A stretch of DNA of 64,000 bases from Riemerella columbipharyngis (GTDB lineage Bacteria > Bacteroidota > Bacteroidia > Flavobacteriales > Weeksellaceae): NCBI RefSeq assembly GCF_900101995.1, contig NZ_FNAS01000003.1, forward strand, positions 1 through 64,000, written 5' to 3'. The notes beneath the pieces were generated by a model. It searched no databases, was not told the DNA's origin, and saw only the letters and a program-made list of their open reading frames with translations. Below, one piece after another: positions 1 through 7,259 of the stretch (position 1 is the stretch's first letter; each line of letters starts with the position of its first letter). A program made the position numbers and the translations under genes.

Positions 1-95
1 AAATCTTTGTAAGCTTTCCTATTAGCTTCTTTCTCTTGTTCTCTACGCTTTAGCTCTGCGGAAAGCTGCTCTGTTGTTAGTTCTTGTAAATTCAT
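1..95 (-). CDS. Phage early protein of unknown function, partial (runs off left edge)
   Basis: An ATG at 93-95 on the minus strand opens a frame that stays open to the window edge and gives about 31 residues beginning MNLQELTTEQLSAELKRREQ. The start lies behind an A-rich stretch like the other starts in this cluster. It overlaps the last 53 bases of the gene before it, in another frame. The visible part is charged and probably helical. It sits downstream of the MuB-like and second ATPase genes, where Mu-like phages carry small early genes. I cannot name a family from this little sequence. Confidence 0.5.
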   Translation of the reverse strand, partial: MNLQELTTEQLSAELKRREQEKEANRKAYKD

Positions 96-384
96 TTTTT
101 ATTTTTTTGAGTTCTGTTGTTATTTTCTTGTTATTCTTTTGGTATTTCTCTATTGGATTCCAGCCTGTCCTTTCGTCCCAATAGTAAAGCAGTCTATCAT
201 CTCCGTAGCGGATACTTGGGGCTCTCCAGTTGTTATCGCTTACCCAAAAAATTACCCTTTCGGCTCTTAAGCTAAGCTCATCCGGAAGCCCCTTTATTCT
301 CCGGTGGATAGTAATTCTTTCGTCTAATGATAGCAGTCTGTAAATGCTATCCAGTGCAAGTGTTTCGTGTAGTATATTTCTCAT
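43..384 (-). CDS. Hypothetical phage early protein, 113 aa
   Basis: I do not recognise a family. The protein has a basic, helical N-terminal half (HETLALDSIYRLLSLDERITIHRRIKG-like), an aromatic stretch with DDRLLYYWDERTGW around residues 62-76, and a Lys/Arg-rich tail. It starts 10 bases after the end of the second ATPase gene and is read in the same direction, so it belongs to the early transcript of the Mu-like prophage. Its last 53 bases overlap the start of the following gene. An accessory role in phage replication or transposition is only a guess from position. Confidence 0.6.
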   Translation of the reverse strand: MRNILHETLALDSIYRLLSLDERITIHRRIKGLPDELSLRAERVIFWVSDNNWRAPSIRYGDDRLLYYWDERTGWNPIEKYQKNNKKITTELKKIKNEFTRTNNRAAFRRAKA

Positions 385-394
385 AATGTTTTAA

Positions 395-1012
395 TTAAAG
401 GTTTAAACCATGGTACATCATTGCTTTTTCTTCGTTGATGATATACTCGCCGCCGGGACACCGTCCTGTGATAGTTGCTTTCAGCCCTTCCACCCGGACG
501 ATAATTTTAGAGAGCTTCCGCCAAAACCGCCCCACTGCCGTGTCCGGAAGGTTCCTTTCTTCGTGGCTTAGGAACACAAACAGCTTGGCGGGGTGGTCTC
601 TCAGCAGTTTTTGAACTGCCGTTTTAGTCATCTCATCACGGTACACCGCAAAGTTGTCAATGAAGATTATCCGCTCGCATTTGCGTTTTTCCAACCGCTT
701 TTGTAAGTCCTCAAAACTCTCGTACTCGTGCAGCTTAATACTTTTGTTTTTCTCCGAAATACCCACCCGCTTCATCGTGGCAATGATATTGTCCGAGATG
801 CCCTCCTCAGCAGAGATATACAGCACTTTTTCAAAATGAGAAAGGTATTCCGCCAAGATGAGTGCAAAGGTGGTTTTGCCCTGTTTTTCCTTGCCCTGTA
901 TTATCCAGCCGCCGTTCTTTTCCGGATTACCCATCAGCTCCTGCCATTCTTCCGAAAATTCAAACTTGCTGAATCGTTTAGCGTAAGCCTGTTTTACCGA
1001 TATTGTCCTCAT
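395..1012 (-). CDS. P-loop ATPase of Mu-like prophage (RecA/AAA type), 205 aa
   Basis: A single-domain NTPase. The Walker A loop GKEKQGKTT lies at about residues 40-48 and a Walker B strand, RIIFIDN, at about 114-120; ISAEEG at about 66-71 resembles the segment after Walker A in RecA/DnaB-type ATPases. The start ATG overlaps the stop of the MuB-like gene as ATGA (1009-1012), so the two are probably translationally coupled. Position and fold suggest a role in DNA handling during phage transposition, possibly with the MuB-like protein. Two successive ATPases are common in Mu-like phages of Bacteroidetes, but the exact job of this one is unknown to me. Confidence 0.75.
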   Translation of the reverse strand: MRTISVKQAYAKRFSKFEFSEEWQELMGNPEKNGGWIIQGKEKQGKTTFALILAEYLSHFEKVLYISAEEGISDNIIATMKRVGISEKNKSIKLHEYESFEDLQKRLEKRKCERIIFIDNFAVYRDEMTKTAVQKLLRDHPAKLFVFLSHEERNLPDTAVGRFWRKLSKIIVRVEGLKATITGRCPGGEYIINEEKAMMYHGLNL

Positions 1013-1902
1013 GCCGCCTGTGTTTTTATGATGGTTTCCAAATACCTCAGCGATTTGATTTTATCGCTGTTTTTTGCCAAGCATTGCTTTACGATTTGGC
1101 TCACTTTACTTTTGTCGCTCATATTGGCGGCAGCCACATCACGCAGTAGCTTATCGTAAAACTCATATTTCTGCGATTTTTCATCGGGGGTAATGCCTCT
1201 GAACTCCGCCGAAAAACGGTCGAAAATTTCGCGGTAGCCCACCTTGTGGTTATTGATACCCCTTTTTATTTTAGCCCTCAGTCCGTCAGCGCCCATCATA
1301 TACCAGCCGCAGTTGCCTGCCGTTCCGTTGATAAGCCCTTTCAGCTCCAAGAATGCCGGGTAATCCAAATCACCCGCTTCGTCTATGCAGATAAAGCACC
1401 CCGACAAGGCATTGATATAGTACTTGATGTTTTCCAATATCTCGGTAAAAGTACCATCCGTGCCGCACCCGATTTCACGGGCTAAGGCTTTGATAAAATT
1501 GCGTTTCGTTTTGTGCTGGCTGGCATCTATGTAAAAGGCATTGCACATTTGCGAAATCAAGATTTTAGCCGAATAAGTTTTACCGATACCGCAGTCATCC
1601 ACCAGTATTAAAGATTTGGCATTTTGCTGGCAAAACTGGAAGTCGTCGCGTATTTCCAAATACACATCTGTTTCCACCGCTTTCCAAGTGTTTTTACCAA
1701 TAGTTACCTGCAATTTCCTGCCTATGTTCATCCATTGCGTAGCGGACAGTAAGCCCTTGCGTTCGCCTTTTTTGAGCCGTGAAAACACCGCACCGCTGAT
1801 GCCCAAGGTTTTAGCGTAAGCCTCTGCCGAACCGCCGTAATTATCACGGTTAGTCAACATCGCCTGTGCTATGGCTTCTCTTAGTTCGTTTGAAATATTC
1901 AT
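1009..1902 (-). CDS. MuB-like transposition ATPase, 297 aa
   Basis: The protein starts with a helix-turn-helix of the repressor type (AYAKTLGISGAVFSRLKKGE, about residues 28-47), followed by an AAA ATPase core with Walker A CGIGKT at about residue 104 and Walker B FICIDEAGD near residue 174. This layout, N-terminal HTH plus ATPase, is that of phage Mu B protein, which captures target DNA and activates MuA. It lies 11 bases downstream of the transposase gene, the Mu order A-B. Length is close to MuB (312 aa). The base composition here is visibly richer in G+C than the host genes further right. Confidence 0.85.
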   Translation of the reverse strand: MNISNELREAIAQAMLTNRDNYGGSAEAYAKTLGISGAVFSRLKKGERKGLLSATQWMNIGRKLQVTIGKNTWKAVETDVYLEIRDDFQFCQQNAKSLILVDDCGIGKTYSAKILISQMCNAFYIDASQHKTKRNFIKALAREIGCGTDGTFTEILENIKYYINALSGCFICIDEAGDLDYPAFLELKGLINGTAGNCGWYMMGADGLRAKIKRGINNHKVGYREIFDRFSAEFRGITPDEKSQKYEFYDKLLRDVAAANMSDKSKVSQIVKQCLAKNSDKIKSLRYLETIIKTQAA

Positions 1903-1913
1903 AATTCTTTTTT

Positions 1914-3959
1914 TTAATTAAAATTGCTAAATAGTGATTTGCTTCGTCTGCCGTTTTGTGCCGGTATGGGGTCTTTTTGCTCTTCCGTTTCTATCTCTAT
2001 AATGTTTGCCGGTTCCGATGCCGGTATATAGTCCTCCAAGCCCGGGATAACGAATTTGTGATTGAGCATTTTGCTCCTTCGGTCTATCACGCTCAGGCGG
2101 TCTATGTCGTTTTTACGCTCACACATAAAGCCTGTAACCGTGTTTTCGTAAGCACTCATTATTTGGCGGTTTACACGCCCTGCATCGTCCATCTCGTGGT
2201 AGGCACGGCTGTATGTCGGTTTAGGGATAAGCTCGCAGAGCATCATATCATCGTGGCAAATCATCGCTTTCAGCACGCCGCCGTCGTTGCCGTCCAGCCA
2301 GTAGACCTTGAAGCTTCTGCCCTCCACATATTTCATCAGCCTTATTAAATCCTCGCCGGTGCATATTTCGCCTCCCAAGCCCAACAGATATTCGGAACTT
2401 CTGAATTTCACGATGCCGGCGTTGCAGCTCGTAACGGTTTCCCTGCCGAGATGGGGCAGAATGGCGCGCCAGTTGGTGGGTTTCGTGTCCTTGCTCTGCA
2501 TCTCTGTGAACACCTCCCAGCGGGTTTTGCCTTTGTAGCGAGAATGCTCCATATTGTTCCACCGCTGTATGTCGTACAGGCTGTTGCGGATGATGGTTTC
2601 CTTTGGCAGGATAATGTCTGCACCGGCACCTTTTTGGTTGTCCTCTTTTCTTGCGAACGGACGACCGAGCCAGCCCTCTTTTTCTTTTTCAAACTCATAG
2701 CGGAGCTTACCGAAGTACCGCTCTATATGCTTAGCTCTTGCTTTGTTGGCTTCTATCCTCACGCGGTCAAACATGGCGCCGTTCATTAGGAAAGTATTCC
2801 TGTAATTGGCATTCAGCGCGCTTTCGCATTCTAATTCAAGGGGCAGGTTAAGCCCCCATTCGGTGTAGTTTCGTACCATTTGGCGGTAAAATTCAAGGAT
2901 AAGCCCCTCTTTGCTTTCGCCATAAACCCAAGTAACCCAAGCCTCGGAACCCAAATCAATGCCCATATAGAACCACATTCTTTTGCCTTTGTCGTAGAAA
3001 AACGGCGGCTGGCGGTCGTCAATAGAAATCAGAACGCCCGCTTCTTTCACTTTCTCTAAGGAGTGGTAAGGGATATATTGCGAGAGCAGCTCCTGCCGGT
3101 TGCCGCTTCGTTTAGCGTGAGTACCTATTCTGTGTTCCCATTTTCCTAACCATGCAATGATGGAATTTTCAGAAATCTCTCTGTATTTTCTACGGTCGGT
3201 ATGCTCGTAAACCTCGCCTGTGCTGTGATTGACAACCTCTACATTCCCCTCCAAAAATCCAAAGTACTTGTTCGCCACTTCCGTACGCGTAGGTTTGTAG
3301 TCCTGGCCAGCAAACATTGCGTTGAGCAGCTCTATCATCTCCTCGGTCATTACCCTTGCGTGGTTGTTCCGAAGTTTTTTAGAAATCAGTGAGGAAAAAT
3401 TAAAGTGGTTTTCATCGCCGTTTAAAAACGCTTTAAATAGCCTTACAAAATGCCTTTCGCTCACATTCATCGTGTGCCCTTGCAGGTGGATTTTCGGAAG
3501 TATATCGTTAAAAGTGATTAAGTCCTCCCAGAGTGTTTTCATTACCCCTGCTTTCTTTCCTCCGCGAAGCGAAAGCCTGTAATCTCTTAGGTTTTTAAGC
3601 GCAATAAGCACGCTGGCATTGGTAATATACTCGTCTATAAAATTTTGCTTCAGCGGCGTGCCGTCCTCAAACTCAAAAGTGGTGTAATACGCCGTTGCCA
3701 AGCTGTTTACTTCCCAATAATGCAGCAGCGGATGCTTCATCTTGCGCGGATCACCTATGCTGTCCTGCATTGCTTTGGGCAGCGTTTCAAAATTGATAAG
3801 CAACCGTCTGCCGTTACCTCCGGACTGAACTTTCTTAATGCCGTAAGGGAGCTTGCTATACCTTTGTATAGCCTTTTTCAGCGCGTCATAAGTCTTGTAA
3901 TACTTAGGCACCAGCTCGTCTACGGTTACGACTAATATGTTTCCCCAGAGGTGTGGCAT
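1914..3959 (-). CDS. Mu-like phage transposase (MuA-like, DDE recombinase), 681 aa
   Basis: This protein cuts and joins the phage ends during transposition. The catalytic core shows ISIDDRQPPF (first Asp, about residue 313), then GIDLGSEAWVTWVYG, then the acidic strand LELECES where MuA has its second Asp, and HIERYFGKLRYEFEKEKEGW with the third acidic residue. The segment YSKLPYGIKKVQSGGNGRRLLINFETLP at residues 34-61 is the N-terminal DNA-binding part seen in this family. Length is close to MuA (663 aa). The second catalytic position looks like Glu rather than Asp. It is followed by the MuB-like gene and preceded by a control region with hairpins. Confidence 0.88.
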   Translation of the reverse strand: MPHLWGNILVVTVDELVPKYYKTYDALKKAIQRYSKLPYGIKKVQSGGNGRRLLINFETLPKAMQDSIGDPRKMKHPLLHYWEVNSLATAYYTTFEFEDGTPLKQNFIDEYITNASVLIALKNLRDYRLSLRGGKKAGVMKTLWEDLITFNDILPKIHLQGHTMNVSERHFVRLFKAFLNGDENHFNFSSLISKKLRNNHARVMTEEMIELLNAMFAGQDYKPTRTEVANKYFGFLEGNVEVVNHSTGEVYEHTDRRKYREISENSIIAWLGKWEHRIGTHAKRSGNRQELLSQYIPYHSLEKVKEAGVLISIDDRQPPFFYDKGKRMWFYMGIDLGSEAWVTWVYGESKEGLILEFYRQMVRNYTEWGLNLPLELECESALNANYRNTFLMNGAMFDRVRIEANKARAKHIERYFGKLRYEFEKEKEGWLGRPFARKEDNQKGAGADIILPKETIIRNSLYDIQRWNNMEHSRYKGKTRWEVFTEMQSKDTKPTNWRAILPHLGRETVTSCNAGIVKFRSSEYLLGLGGEICTGEDLIRLMKYVEGRSFKVYWLDGNDGGVLKAMICHDDMMLCELIPKPTYSRAYHEMDDAGRVNRQIMSAYENTVTGFMCERKNDIDRLSVIDRRSKMLNHKFVIPGLEDYIPASEPANIIEIETEEQKDPIPAQNGRRSKSLFSNFN

Positions 3960-4132
3960 TTTTTTATTTTATATTGTTTTTTATAATTAAAGCCCTATGC
4001 TTTATGCTTACTGCTTAAGGTTTTATTTGTCGGTATACCGACCTTTGTTCCCGTCGGGGGCTTGAACCCCGATGCCTGCCTGTCGGGAGGGAATCACTAT
4101 ATTTACGGTGTCTAATCAAAAATTATAGTGAT
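3960..4132. promoter_or_regulatory. Palindrome-rich control region between transposase and a divergent gene
   Basis: This 173-base gap holds three inverted repeats. There is a perfect palindrome GTCGGTATACCGAC around 4029-4042; a hairpin CGGGG/CCCCG around 4055-4072 whose loop resembles a tRNA T-loop; and ATCACTATA (4093-4101) against TATAGTGAT (4124-4132), the second arm ending just before the ATG at 4133. Two diverging genes start from it. I infer operators or mRNA structures here but cannot say which protein binds. Confidence 0.5.
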
Positions 4133-4432
4133 ATGAATAATCATATTGAAGAGTTGAAAAATAATTTTGACACTTTATTTTTAGAACAAGCTAAAAATAC
4201 CGTCCATCTATTAACCCTTACTAAAGCATTTTGGGAGGTGTCGTCCGTGGTTTTGAATAAGGCTGAGTTAGCCAATTTGAAGTCCAAATACTATCATTCC
4301 TTATACGAGAAAACGCACGAGACATTAACTCAGAACGAAAGCGTGTTTTATCAGCCTTCAAAAATTCATTTTGCTCTTTTGGAGATGAAATCTGTGATTG
4401 ATGAGCTCCTTCGAGATGCTGAGGATGACTAA
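4133..4432 (+). CDS. Hypothetical phage protein read against the early operon, 99 aa
   Basis: Unrecognised. The protein is helical and acidic, with no membrane segment or signal peptide (MNNHIEELKNNFDTLFLEQ at the start, a run of DELLRDAEDD at the end). It is the only rightward gene inside the leftward early block, diverging from the transposase gene. The start is preceded by a hairpin arm rather than a ribosome binding site. Genes in this inverted position in temperate phages are often expressed in the lysogen, but nothing in the sequence proves that. The overlapping minus-strand frame at 4221-4463 has an unnatural composition and is treated as its shadow. Confidence 0.6.
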   Translation: MNNHIEELKNNFDTLFLEQAKNTVHLLTLTKAFWEVSSVVLNKAELANLKSKYYHSLYEKTHETLTQNESVFYQPSKIHFALLEMKSVIDELLRDAEDD

Positions 4433-4462
4433 ATCTAAGCGTAATTTCTATATTTATTTCCA

Positions 4463-4612
4463 TTATTTCAATGTTTTAAAAGTCTTTGATATTGTGAATC
4501 TTCCGAAGAGTATCCATTCTTCAGCTACTACCATATCTGCAAAGATGAAGCTCACAGCACTATGGCGGTACTTTAATACTCGGTGTGCTAATTTCTTGAT
4601 AGTCTTTTTCAT
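4463..4612 (-). CDS. Small basic phage protein, 49 aa
   Basis: A short frame, MKKTIKKLAHRVLKYRHSAV at its start, ending TISKTFKTLK. Its ATG overlaps the stop of the preceding 110-aa gene as ATGA (4609-4612), which argues for a real, coupled gene. The N-terminus is strongly basic; the middle (SFIFADMVVAEEWILFGRF) is hydrophobic. Function unknown. Confidence 0.45.
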   Translation of the reverse strand: MKKTIKKLAHRVLKYRHSAVSFIFADMVVAEEWILFGRFTISKTFKTLK

Positions 4613-4941
4613 AGTTTTATGTTTTTTAATTTCAAGTTTGCTAATGCTAAGCTTTCCATTTCGAGTAATATTATTTTTTTCTTTTCCACTTTGAAATGCT
4701 CAAATATGCTCATAAACAAATCCCTGTTTATTTCCTCAAAGTTCCCACCCTCTACTATCTCCTCTATATATGGCGTGCTCACATCTAAAATCATAGTATC
4801 ATCGAATGTAAAGGATATAGCGTTGAGAAAAGAGCCTTGAGGGGCTTCTGTACGCCCTGTTACATAATAATAGGAATTCCCATCTCTATAATATTTTCCT
4901 ATCTCTAACTCGCTTGCTTGTGTGATTTTCCTTGTTTTCAT
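4609..4941 (-). CDS. Hypothetical phage early protein, 110 aa
   Basis: Unrecognised. The N-terminal half is beta-rich (ELEIGKYYRDGNSYYYVTGR) and resembles small domains that bind ligands or fold as barrels; the C-terminal third is Lys-rich and helical. It starts 18 bases after the antirepressor-like gene and its stop overlaps the next small gene by ATGA, so it is part of the same leftward early transcript. Nothing points to a specific function. Confidence 0.6.
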   Translation of the reverse strand: MKTRKITQASELEIGKYYRDGNSYYYVTGRTEAPQGSFLNAISFTFDDTMILDVSTPYIEEIVEGGNFEEINRDLFMSIFEHFKVEKKKIILLEMESLALANLKLKNIKL

Positions 4942-4959
4942 TGTTTTAAATTTTAACTG

Positions 4960-5568
4960 TTATCGTTTTTTAAGTTCGTCCATTAGTTTTTGGGCTCCGC
5001 TGGCAGTGTAAAATTGGCTTTCCAGTATTTTGTTGCCTGTGCTTCGGGCGTAGAGGAGCTGGAGCATATAGGTGTCTTTTATTTCACCTCTTAGCACTTT
5101 CTCTACCTGCCATTCTGTAGTGCGGCATTGCTTGGCTACCAGTTTAATGTCCGTACGCGATAGATGACTCCCCACCTCCGAAAGCATCGCTTTTACTACT
5201 TTTTGTTCGGCACGGGCTTTGGCACGGTTCATAATTTTTGGGTCGGTGCTGTAAGTGCCATACTTGCGGATACTCGGTAACACTTCCGAAGTTACCCACT
5301 TGCGGAACTTGCGAGCTTCGGGTTTGTTGCTTCTCATTATTATTGTATAGAGACCGCTTTCGTTTACATAAAGTAAATTTTGGTACCCACCAGGGGTGTA
5401 AGTTTTTTCTACCCCCTTTTCGTCTTCATCTAATGATTTCGCTAAAGTATCTCTATGGTTTTGGATTTCAAGAAGAGTACATAAGTCCTTTGCACAAAAC
5501 CATACTTCGTTTTTTTTCTTCTTAATTCTAATTTCCCCAAATTGTGGGTGTGTAATTAAATTGCTCAT
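4960..5568 (-). CDS. BRO-N domain phage antirepressor, 202 aa
   Basis: Residues 1-105 match the BRO-N domain: GEIRIKKKKNEVWFCAKDLCTLLEIQN, then KGVEKTYTPGGYQNLLYVNESGLYTIIMRS, then ARKFRKWVTSEVLPSIRKYG. The last motif is diagnostic of BRO-family and antirepressor proteins. The C-terminal half (about 115-202) carries a second helical domain with SRTDIKLVAKQCRTTEWQVEKVLRGE, which could be another HTH. Such proteins counter the phage repressor and help switch to lytic growth. It starts 4 bases after the small HTH gene and is cotranscribed with it. Confidence 0.8.
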   Translation of the reverse strand: MSNLITHPQFGEIRIKKKKNEVWFCAKDLCTLLEIQNHRDTLAKSLDEDEKGVEKTYTPGGYQNLLYVNESGLYTIIMRSNKPEARKFRKWVTSEVLPSIRKYGTYSTDPKIMNRAKARAEQKVVKAMLSEVGSHLSRTDIKLVAKQCRTTEWQVEKVLRGEIKDTYMLQLLYARSTGNKILESQFYTASGAQKLMDELKKR

Positions 5569-5571
5569 ATA

Positions 5572-5775
5572 TTACTGATTTATTGTTTTTTGTATTGCGT
5601 GTTCAAACTCTCTACAGAGCATTTTATAATCTTTGATAATATTGTCAGGCATTATACCCTTGTGGTCTCCTTTTAGGCACATTCTTACATATCTTGGTGT
5701 AAAGCCGTATTTCTCAGCGACTTTATTCACAGCTATAGCATTGTGTTTCGCTCTTTTTTGATTACTTTTGTCCAT
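5572..5775 (-). CDS. Small HTH protein of prophage, 67 aa
   Basis: The segment AVNKVAEKYGFTPRYVRMCLKGDHKG at about residues 15-40 reads as a helix-turn-helix. It resembles the protein encoded at 5970-6179: both have a turn of the type GFTPRYVRM/GYTTDAIRM and end in a helix finishing QKTINQ/QKYQNQ. The two therefore look like paralogues within one control region. The gene overlaps the end of the AntA-like gene by 43 bases. A DNA-binding role in early phage control is likely; the target is unknown. Confidence 0.6.
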   Translation of the reverse strand: MDKSNQKRAKHNAIAVNKVAEKYGFTPRYVRMCLKGDHKGIMPDNIIKDYKMLCREFEHAIQKTINQ

Positions 5776-5966
5776 GTTTTATTATGTTCACCCGCTGGGA
5801 CTAAAAGGGCTAACGTTTCATAATCAACACCTTGCGTGTAACCATAACCGAGCATTCTTTTAATCCATTTCCCGAATTGCTCGTTACTTCCAAGAAATTG
5901 GTGTAGCTCCTTTGCACTCACGGTATTTTCTCCGTTTTTCTCTGTGATTTTGATTAAATTGTTCAT
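5733..5966 (-). CDS. AntA/AntB-type antirepressor, short form, 77 aa
   Basis: Residues 1-52 match the start of the AntA/AntB antirepressor domain: TVSAKELHQFLGSNEQFGKWIKRMLGYGYTQGVDYE. In longer members the domain continues with a conserved stretch ending in an AKELAM-type motif; that part is missing, and the frame closes with KKERNTML. It may be a deleted gene whose tail was replaced by the following small HTH gene. It starts 3 bases after the upstream gene and overlaps the next, so translation is probably coupled. Whether the short protein works cannot be told from the sequence. Confidence 0.65.
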   Translation of the reverse strand: MNNLIKITEKNGENTVSAKELHQFLGSNEQFGKWIKRMLGYGYTQGVDYETLALLVPAGEHNKTWTKVIKKERNTML

Positions 5967-5969
5967 AAT

Positions 5970-6179
5970 TTACTGATTTTGATATTTTTGTATTAAATTT
6001 TCCCTTGCATCTATCACTTCGTATAGAGCCTCGTAGGTGGCTTTGTCTTTTCTTGTAAGCCTCATTCTAATAGCATCTGTGGTATATCCAAACATTTTGG
6101 AAAGCGTCTGGATATCGCCAGTCTGTTTTTTCTGTTCGCAAATACGAACAATCTCGCTAAAATTCTTTACATTTGTCAT
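5970..6179 (-). CDS. Small HTH protein at the head of the phage early operon, 69 aa
   Basis: I chose the ATG at 6177-6179 (MTNVKNFSEIVRICEQKK); a longer frame begins at 6230, but those added residues would overlap the promoter at 6201-6230. The segment DIQTLSKMFGYTTDAIRMRLTRKDKA is an HTH-like pair of helices. It is the first gene of the leftward transcript, the place where Mu has ner and lambda has cro, so a Cro/Ner-like role in shutting off the divergent repressor gene is a reasonable inference. It is similar to the protein at 5572-5775. Confidence 0.6.
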   Translation of the reverse strand: MTNVKNFSEIVRICEQKKQTGDIQTLSKMFGYTTDAIRMRLTRKDKATYEALYEVIDARENLIQKYQNQ

Positions 6180-6200
6180 TGTTATGATGTTTTGATAATG

Positions 6201-6230
6201 CAAATATATAGTAAATAATCTAAATATCAA
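6201..6230 (-). promoter_or_regulatory. Early phage promoter, TTG-N19-TATATTTG
   Basis: On the minus strand TTG (complement of 6228-6230) is followed after 19 bases by TATATTTG (complement of 6201-6208), the Bacteroidetes -33/-7 pattern. It would start transcription about 20 bases before the small HTH gene at 6179. Confidence 0.6.
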
Positions 6231-6258
6231 GTAATAAATAGTATAAAATCTAAAATAT
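6217..6258. promoter_or_regulatory. Candidate operator pair between repressor and early genes
   Basis: The divergent region holds two similar boxes on the plus strand, AATCTAAATAT (6217-6227) and AATCTAAAATAT (6247-6258), about 30 bases apart. The first lies inside the early promoter. This spacing, three helical turns, fits a pair of operator sites for the repressor encoded at 6264, but binding is an inference. Confidence 0.4.
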
Positions 6259-6263
6259 TTTTA

Positions 6264-6656
6264 ATGATAGTTGATAGAATACTGAAAATCATAGAGTTAA
6301 AAAATATAAATAAAAGTATTTTTTATAGAGAAACAGGACTTTCTAACGGTTTTTTAGATAAGGTAAAGGATGTGGGAGCATCTAAAATAGAGAAAATACT
6401 CTCATCTTATCCAGAAATCAATCCGCTGTGGTTACTTACAGGCGAAGGCGAAATGCTTAAGGCTGGAATAAATAATAACCAAAAAATAAAAGGAGATGGT
6501 AATATTATGGCGGGTATCGGCTCTAATATTGAAACTGGAGACAGCAAACAGACCATTCTTCAATTGAAAAAAGAGATAAAAGAACTAAATAAAAGATTAT
6601 TAGAAAAAGACGAACAAATCAATAAACTCATAAATATTTTATCTAGTGGAAAGTAA
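6264..6656 (+). CDS. Phage repressor-type HTH protein with coiled-coil tail, 130 aa
   Basis: Residues 1-60 are a compact HTH domain (MIVDRILKIIELKNINKSIF, then GLSNGFLDKVKDVGASKIEKIL, then INPLWLLTGEGEML), the form usual in Bacteroidetes phage repressors, where the WLLTGEG motif closes the domain. Next comes a polar Asn/Gly stretch with NNNQKIKGDGNI (about 71-82), and then a heptad-like coiled coil (QLKKEIKELNKRLLEKDEQINKLINIL), probably for dimerisation. No peptidase domain follows, so cleavage by RecA is unlikely. It diverges from the early operon and overlaps the next gene by 11 bases. Confidence 0.8.
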   Translation: MIVDRILKIIELKNINKSIFYRETGLSNGFLDKVKDVGASKIEKILSSYPEINPLWLLTGEGEMLKAGINNNQKIKGDGNIMAGIGSNIETGDSKQTILQLKKEIKELNKRLLEKDEQINKLINILSSGK

Positions 6657-7212
6657 TAATCAAAAAATTAAAGGGAACAATAACATTCAAATTGGTGGAG
6701 ATTTTAATGGAAATGTTATAAAAACCGAGAAAGTTTATAACAGAACTAAAGTCATTCATGATCCTGATGAGCATATAACAACGGAGCAACAATTTGAAAT
6801 AAAGTCTCATATAGATGAACTTGTAAGAATGGTTTCATCCGTTGATACCAATACTGATAGTAGACCTAAATTGTATAAAAGAGAGTGGGGACTTTTTAAA
6901 AAGCAATTTAAAGTATCTGCATACCAAGTTTTACCCAAAAAAGATTACGAAGATGCCATTAAGTATCTTAAAAAAAGGATAGCATATTTAGGTAAACCCA
7001 AACAAAGAAGAGGAGATAATGATGCTTGGAGAAAAAATCAATATAAAGCAATCAATGCAAGAGCAACACAATTAGGAATGTCAAGGGATGAAAAACTTGC
7101 TTTTGCTACGGAAGTTTTAGGTTTAAAGACACCATTATTAAGCCTAAAAGATTTAAGTGATACAAGGCTCAACAACCTGTACAAAAAAATAATGGCTAAG
7201 AGGAAAAAGTAG
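6646..7212 (+). CDS. ORF6C-like phage protein, partner of the repressor, 188 aa
   Basis: The start is a GTG at 6646-6648 inside the end of the repressor gene, so translation is probably coupled. The N-terminus repeats the repressor's motif: NNQKIKGNNNIQIGGDFNGN. Residues about 75-140 (REWGLFKKQFKVSAYQVLPKKDYEDAIKYLKKRIAYLG) look like the ORF6C domain, found in phage and antirepressor proteins. The C-terminus is basic and ends KKIMAKRKK. Being paired with the repressor suggests a role in maintaining or releasing lysogeny. The shared Asn/Gly motif may let the two proteins assemble together; that is inference. Confidence 0.65.
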   Translation: MESNNQKIKGNNNIQIGGDFNGNVIKTEKVYNRTKVIHDPDEHITTEQQFEIKSHIDELVRMVSSVDTNTDSRPKLYKREWGLFKKQFKVSAYQVLPKKDYEDAIKYLKKRIAYLGKPKQRRGDNDAWRKNQYKAINARATQLGMSRDEKLAFATEVLGLKTPLLSLKDLSDTRLNNLYKKIMAKRKK

Positions 7213-7259
7213 AAAAACAGAGCCTAATCTATGGGTAGTGTATATTAATAGGTTAGGGT

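Noticed and set aside
728-1159. Plus-strand frame of 143 codons over the two phage ATPase genes
   Set aside because: It lies entirely opposite genes with clear Walker motifs and has no family pattern.
4030-4095. Possible tRNA: stem CGGGG/CCCCG with a loop like TTCAAGC on the minus strand
   Set aside because: The T-arm-like hairpin is good, but no matching acceptor, anticodon and D arms can be found around it. Treated as a hairpin only.
4221-4463. Minus-strand frame of 80 codons overlapping the 99-aa plus-strand gene
   Set aside because: Its composition (many Ser, Arg, Thr, Pro without pattern) is that of an antisense shadow; the plus-strand protein reads better.
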